DNA of 16,858 nt from Nocardioidaceae bacterium. Lineage in GTDB: Bacteria; Actinomycetota; Actinomycetes; Propionibacteriales; Nocardioidaceae. The translations under genes and the position numbers were made by a program. A model generated the notes under the pieces. The model made no database searches. It saw only the letters and a program-made list of their open reading frames with translations, and had not been told where the DNA came from. The stretch is from contig JAGQUE010000344.1 of the NCBI GenBank assembly GCA_020438665.1, forward strand, positions 1 to 16,858, written 5' to 3'. This document shows, piece by piece, positions 13,865 to 16,858 of this stretch. Numbering within the stretch: the first letter of the stretch is position 1; every line of letters begins with the position of its first letter.

Positions 13865-15205
13865 TCAGGCGAGGAAGTCCTCCGCGACCCGCCGATAGGC
13901 CTGGGCAGTGAGGGCCAAGGAGTCGATGTCGCAGCGTTCGTTGGCGCCGTGGAAACGAGACCAGTACTCCCGTGGGTCAACGCGCTCGCTCAGGAGGCCG
14001 TAGCCGTAGGTCGTGACGCCCGCCGGGCGGGTCCACCGGGCGTCGGTCTGTGCTGCAAGGAGACCCGGCACCAGTGCCGCCCCCTGGTAGGCAGCCTGGG
14101 TGACGCGCTCCAACGTGTCCCACAGGGGAGTGTCCTTGGGCGAGGCGGTCGCCTCCGTGACCTGGAACATCACATCCTCGGGTTGCACCAGGTCGCTCAG
14201 CAGCTCGACCAGCTCCCGATGGATCGCTGCCGTGTCGTCGCCCTGGATGGTGCGGACGTTGACGACAACGACGACCTCTGAGGGGAACATGTTGATCGTG
14301 TCTCCGCCGTGGATGATGGTCGGCGCCATCGTGCAGCGGGTGCAGGCGTGGGCGTGCGCGGCCACGTGAGGCTCCAGGCTCGGGAGGACCTCGTCGAGGT
14401 GGTCGACCTCACTCAAGGCGGCGGCCACCTCAGGTGTGAATGGCTGGGTCGCCACCCATCTCCGCCAGTCCTCGGAAATGCGCACGGGATGCTGCCAGGC
14501 GTCGATACGACCTACGACCTCGGCAGCCCTCACGACGGCGTTCGCATGCCCATGAGGCAGCGACGCGTGCCCCGAGTCGCCGACGACGCGGATCATGGCA
14601 CCCCCGGCGCCCTTGTCGGCGACGGTCGCCTCGACCAGGACTGGCCCCCCGGTCGTCCTGCTTATCGCGCCGCCCACCTCGGTGATCGCATAGTCGGTGA
14701 GGACCGCCTGGGGCGTGGCGTCGATCAGCTGCTTGGCCCCGGCAAAGCCACCACACTCCTCGTCGGGGACCGCCCAGAAGACCAGGTCCCCACGAGGTCG
14801 GAAACCGTCGTCGGCAAGGTGCCGCATCGTCAGGGCCATCGCCGCAGTCTGGTTGAGCATGTCGACCGCGCCCCGACCCCAGACCTCGCCGTCGACGATC
14901 TCGCCACCGAACGGGTCGCGGTCCCAACCGCTGGCATCGGCATCCACAACATCGGTGTGGCCCATCAGGCACAGGGACGGCGCCGACGCGTCGCTACCCG
15001 AGATCCGCGCGACCAGGTGCCCACGCCCCGGCGCCAGCTCGTGCCAGGAGGTATCGATCCCCGAGCCCTCCACGATGTCGCGCAGCACCGTCGCATTGAC
15101 CGACTCGTTCCCGGTGGATGGGAAGCCCGAGCTGACACAGCGGTTGCGGATCAGCGTCTGAAGCACCTCCGCAACCTCGTGGCCGCGCCTCGCAGTGTCG
15201 TCCAC
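13865..15205 (-). CDS. M20 family metallopeptidase (ArgE/DapE/ACY1/CPG2-like)
   Basis: The protein has 446 residues from GTG 15205. This start has GGAGG 5 nt upstream; a longer opening to 15292 adds 29 residues that do not fit the family. Dinuclear zinc ligands are visible. They are His83 and Asp85 in GHTDVVD, Asp115 in GRGAVDM, Glu149 (general base) and Glu150 in PDEECGG, Glu176 in TEVGG and His419 in RFHGANER. Residues about 190-320 are the inserted dimerisation domain, containing GDSGHASLPHGHANAV. Family knowledge: members hydrolyse N-acyl amino acids, dipeptides or carbamoyl compounds in the cytoplasm. The exact substrate cannot be told. The gene is convergent with the small membrane protein gene, 40 nt away, and appears to be a single transcription unit. 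Confidence 0.9.
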   Translation of the reverse strand: MDDTARRGHEVAEVLQTLIRNRCVSSGFPSTGNESVNATVLRDIVEGSGIDTSWHELAPGRGHLVARISGSDASAPSLCLMGHTDVVDADASGWDRDPFGGEIVDGEVWGRGAVDMLNQTAAMALTMRHLADDGFRPRGDLVFWAVPDEECGGFAGAKQLIDATPQAVLTDYAITEVGGAISRTTGGPVLVEATVADKGAGGAMIRVVGDSGHASLPHGHANAVVRAAEVVGRIDAWQHPVRISEDWRRWVATQPFTPEVAAALSEVDHLDEVLPSLEPHVAAHAHACTRCTMAPTIIHGGDTINMFPSEVVVVVNVRTIQGDDTAAIHRELVELLSDLVQPEDVMFQVTEATASPKDTPLWDTLERVTQAAYQGAALVPGLLAAQTDARWTRPAGVTTYGYGLLSERVDPREYWSRFHGANERCDIDSLALTAQAYRRVAEDFLA

Positions 15206-15475
15206 AATCGCCTCCGTTCGCGGATGATCCCCCGATTCTTGTGCTGCTGGGCTCAGGGTGGTCAAGGGCTGACAGCAGACCATGCGCACCATGGGCTCCG
15301 CGTCGGCAGCCGATCTGGCGTTGCACTGTCCGGACGATCCGGTGCGGGGCGTTCGTCCTCCAGGACCCTCAGCCCGAGCTCCCGGGCCGGCACATGTGTT
15401 CGGCGATCAACTGCCCAGGCGTTCGCATCCCGAGTCTTCGTGAACTCGCCCGGCGGGCGGCGAAGAGGGGCACTC
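15206..15475. other. 270-nt intergenic region without a convincing gene
   Basis: The region lies between the M20 gene and the P-loop gene, both on the minus strand. It contains the candidate M20 promoter at its left end. Short open frames run through it on both strands, but none has a start with a ribosome site or a recognisable protein motif. I see no tRNA or strong hairpin. Confidence 0.5.
15235..15265 (-). promoter_or_regulatory. Candidate promoter of the M20 peptidase gene
   Basis: On the minus strand, TTGACC (15265 down to 15260) and AAGAAT (15240 down to 15235) are separated by 19 nt, slightly long. The start codon with its ribosome site follows about 30 nt later. Confidence 0.35.
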
Positions 15476-16609
15476 TCAGGTCGGGAGGTGTCTGAGCAGG
15501 TCTTGGGCGACTGCTGCGGGCTCGAGGGCGGTGGTGTCGAGGGTTGGGAAGCGCGGGTCGACGTCGACGGTCTGTGCGCGGACTGCGACTGCGGTGAGGG
15601 CCTCGGCCTCGCTGGCTGGCCGCCCGATGAGGAGGTCACCGGCCAGTGGTGCCATCTCTCCCCGCAGCCGGGCGTTGACGCGGTCGCGCAGCGCTGCCGG
15701 GTCCGCGATCAGCCGTACCGGGATCAACGGGGTTGGGGTGATCGCGGCCTGATAGGTCTGCAGGTCGGCCCACCGAGACACGGGCCCGTTGACGATGAGT
15801 CGATTCGCCCCGTGTGCCCGGAACACCTGCCACAGGGCCCCGAGGTTCCGGGCTTGGAGGCGGTGGTCAACGGTGCCACCATCGACTCCGACGAACCCCA
15901 GTTGTCGTAGGTCGACGAACGCGCAGCGTTCGTCGGGGCCACCGGCGGCCATGAAGACCTGCCATCCGATGGTCGACTTGCCCACCGCGGTCGTGCCACC
16001 GAGGAGCAATGCCCGGCCGGCCACACCGGGCGTGCCGGCCCCGGGTCCGTCGACCGGTGGTGGCTGGGTTGCTGGGGCGTCCCGTAGCGAGTTCACCGCG
16101 GCCAGGACGGCGTCGGCGACCTGTGAGACTGTCCCGGTCGTGGTGTCGATGATGGGGTGCCCCAGGTCCAGCGCATCCAGTTGTTGGGCGTAGTCCGCGA
16201 CACCGGCCCAGTCCTCGGCGTAGCCGCCGCGTGCTTCCAGCCGACGCTGGAGGGCCGCAACGGGAGCCGTGAGTCGGATGAACAGGGGGTCGAACGCCCG
16301 CAGCGACTCGTCGTACAGCGCCATGAGATCGGCGCCGACCACTCCCGAGACGACCAACGTCCGCGCCCCGTGGCGGGCGAACTGTGCAGCCACCACCCGA
16401 AGGGCGTCTGCTTTGAGCCGGTGAGCACCCGGGTCGATCGCCTCGTCGCAGTAGGACATGCCGAGCTGGTCGATATCGACATAGGCGGTGGCAGGGTCCA
16501 TCAGAGCCAAGCGATTCAACAGCTCCCAGGACGTGACCGACTTCCCCACCGCAGGGGGCCCGTAGAGCCACACGATCCGCACCTCCGCAGGCTCGCAGCG
16601 CACACCCAT
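15476..16609 (-). CDS. Tandem P-loop kinase-like protein (two fused copies)
   Basis: The protein has 377 residues from ATG 16609. It contains two similar P-loop NTPase domains. Domain 1 (about 8-178) has Walker A GPPAVGKS (17-24) and YVDIDQLG (43-50). Domain 2 (about 197-377) has Walker A GGTTAVGKS (204-212) and FVDLRQLG (231-238). Further matched pairs are HRLKADALR with HRLQARNLG, FARHGARTLVVSG with FRAHGANRLIVNG, and PVAALQRRLEAR with PAALRDRVNAR. The compact size, the short Asp-containing strand after the P-loop and the Arg-rich lid suggest nucleotide- or small-molecule-kinase relatives (AAA_33 or CPT-like). No specific substrate is evident. Start choice: the upstream opening to 16765 runs into transposase-like DNA. 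No good ribosome site is seen, and a TTGACT at 16642-16637 could be a -35. It lies beside an IS110 remnant, possibly acquired DNA. Confidence 0.7.
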   Translation of the reverse strand: MGVRCEPAEVRIVWLYGPPAVGKSVTSWELLNRLALMDPATAYVDIDQLGMSYCDEAIDPGAHRLKADALRVVAAQFARHGARTLVVSGVVGADLMALYDESLRAFDPLFIRLTAPVAALQRRLEARGGYAEDWAGVADYAQQLDALDLGHPIIDTTTGTVSQVADAVLAAVNSLRDAPATQPPPVDGPGAGTPGVAGRALLLGGTTAVGKSTIGWQVFMAAGGPDERCAFVDLRQLGFVGVDGGTVDHRLQARNLGALWQVFRAHGANRLIVNGPVSRWADLQTYQAAITPTPLIPVRLIADPAALRDRVNARLRGEMAPLAGDLLIGRPASEAEALTAVAVRAQTVDVDPRFPTLDTTALEPAAVAQDLLRHLPT

Positions 16610-16697
16610 CCCGAGCAACCGACATCTCCGAACCGCAGTCAATGCGCGGCTACTTGAGACTCCCTTGCAGGACCGGTGTCCGGCCAGACTCGGTCTA

Positions 16698-16858
16698 GGT
16701 GTTCGGCACCGTCGGATGAACCACATGATCCACATGGTCGCCACCAGCCAGCTACGCCACGACACCCCAGGACGCGGCTACTACCGCCGCAAGCTCGCCG
16801 CGGGCAAGACCAAGGCCGAAGCCATGCGCTGCCTTGATGGCGCTCGCCGAAAATCCCC
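16698..16858 (+). mobile_element. C-terminal fragment of an IS110-family transposase, cut by the window edge
   Basis: Read in the frame of ATG 16716, the DNA encodes MNHMIHMVATSQLRHDTPGR followed by YYRRKLAAGKTKAEAMRCL. This is the conserved C-terminal (Transposase_20) block of IS110-family enzymes. About 20 bases past this, from near 16836, the reading changes to DGARRKS, where the family usually has a KRRxSD stretch, so the copy seems broken or frameshifted there. Upstream, the N-terminal catalytic DEDD domain is missing, since the DNA to the left belongs to the divergent P-loop gene. It is therefore a remnant, not an active element, unless the missing part lies elsewhere. The IS ends cannot be seen. 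Confidence 0.7.

Noticed and set aside
12349..13980. Minus-strand open frame of 543 codons
   Set aside because: It covers iclR and part of the SDR gene in another frame on the same strand; both real genes have strong family motifs and this one has none.
14309..15910. Plus-strand open frame of 533 codons
   Set aside because: It is opposite the M20 peptidase and the P-loop gene, both of which have intact active-site motifs. The translation shows no domain.

Overview
The window is high-GC DNA with tightly packed genes, many GTG starts, and several starts preceded by a TANNNT box at leaderless distance. Together with the gene families present (IclR, LapA-type membrane protein, tandem EthD, IS110), this points to an actinobacterium, possibly Nocardioides-like or a relative. 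The taxon is an inference from style only. I found no tRNA, rRNA or CRISPR array.

Layout. (1) 122-1346, plus strand: a small protein of about 104 aa, followed by a papain-like cysteine protease whose N-terminal domain is a near copy of that small protein. (2) 1356-1958, minus: an AhpD-like carboxymuconolactone decarboxylase family protein, convergent with the protease and divergent from (3) 2118-2609, plus, an SRPBCC-type protein. (4) 2690-5020, plus: a large fusion of a small-molecule kinase (APH fold) and a class III PLP aminotransferase. (5) 5102-6498, plus: a LapA-domain membrane protein and a conserved-type hypothetical. (6) 6578-13457, minus: a catabolic gene cluster. Its order in the direction of transcription is IclR regulator, SDR, cupin, MhpC-like hydrolase, MhpB-like extradiol dioxygenase, a gap of about 100 nt, second cupin, FMO-type flavoprotein and tandem EthD protein. 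(7) 13588-13824, plus: a small two-helix membrane protein, convergent with (8) 13865-15205, minus, an M20 metallopeptidase. (9) 15476-16609, minus: a protein built of two tandem P-loop kinase-like domains. (10) From about 16698 to the right edge: the C-terminal part of an IS110-family transposase, apparently a remnant.

How it works together. The cluster at 6578-13457 looks like part of an aromatic ring meta-cleavage pathway. The extradiol dioxygenase would open a catecholic ring and the alpha/beta hydrolase would cut the product. The flavoprotein, SDR, cupins and EthD protein would carry out upstream or side steps. The substrate is unknown, and the usual lower pathway (hydratase, aldolase, aldehyde dehydrogenase) is absent from the window. 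The strongest new signal is regulatory. The two presumed operons of this cluster each carry a 15-bp inverted repeat of form TCCC-N7-GGGA (13 of 15 bases identical), each exactly 7 nt upstream of a TTGGC -35 element. A weaker third copy lies at the 5' end of the iclR gene. This looks like a small IclR regulon readable from sequence alone.

Other points of interest are the duplicated domain/protease pair, the SDR that lacks the catalytic Tyr-Lys pair, the kinase-aminotransferase fusion, and the duplicated P-loop protein beside an IS110 remnant.
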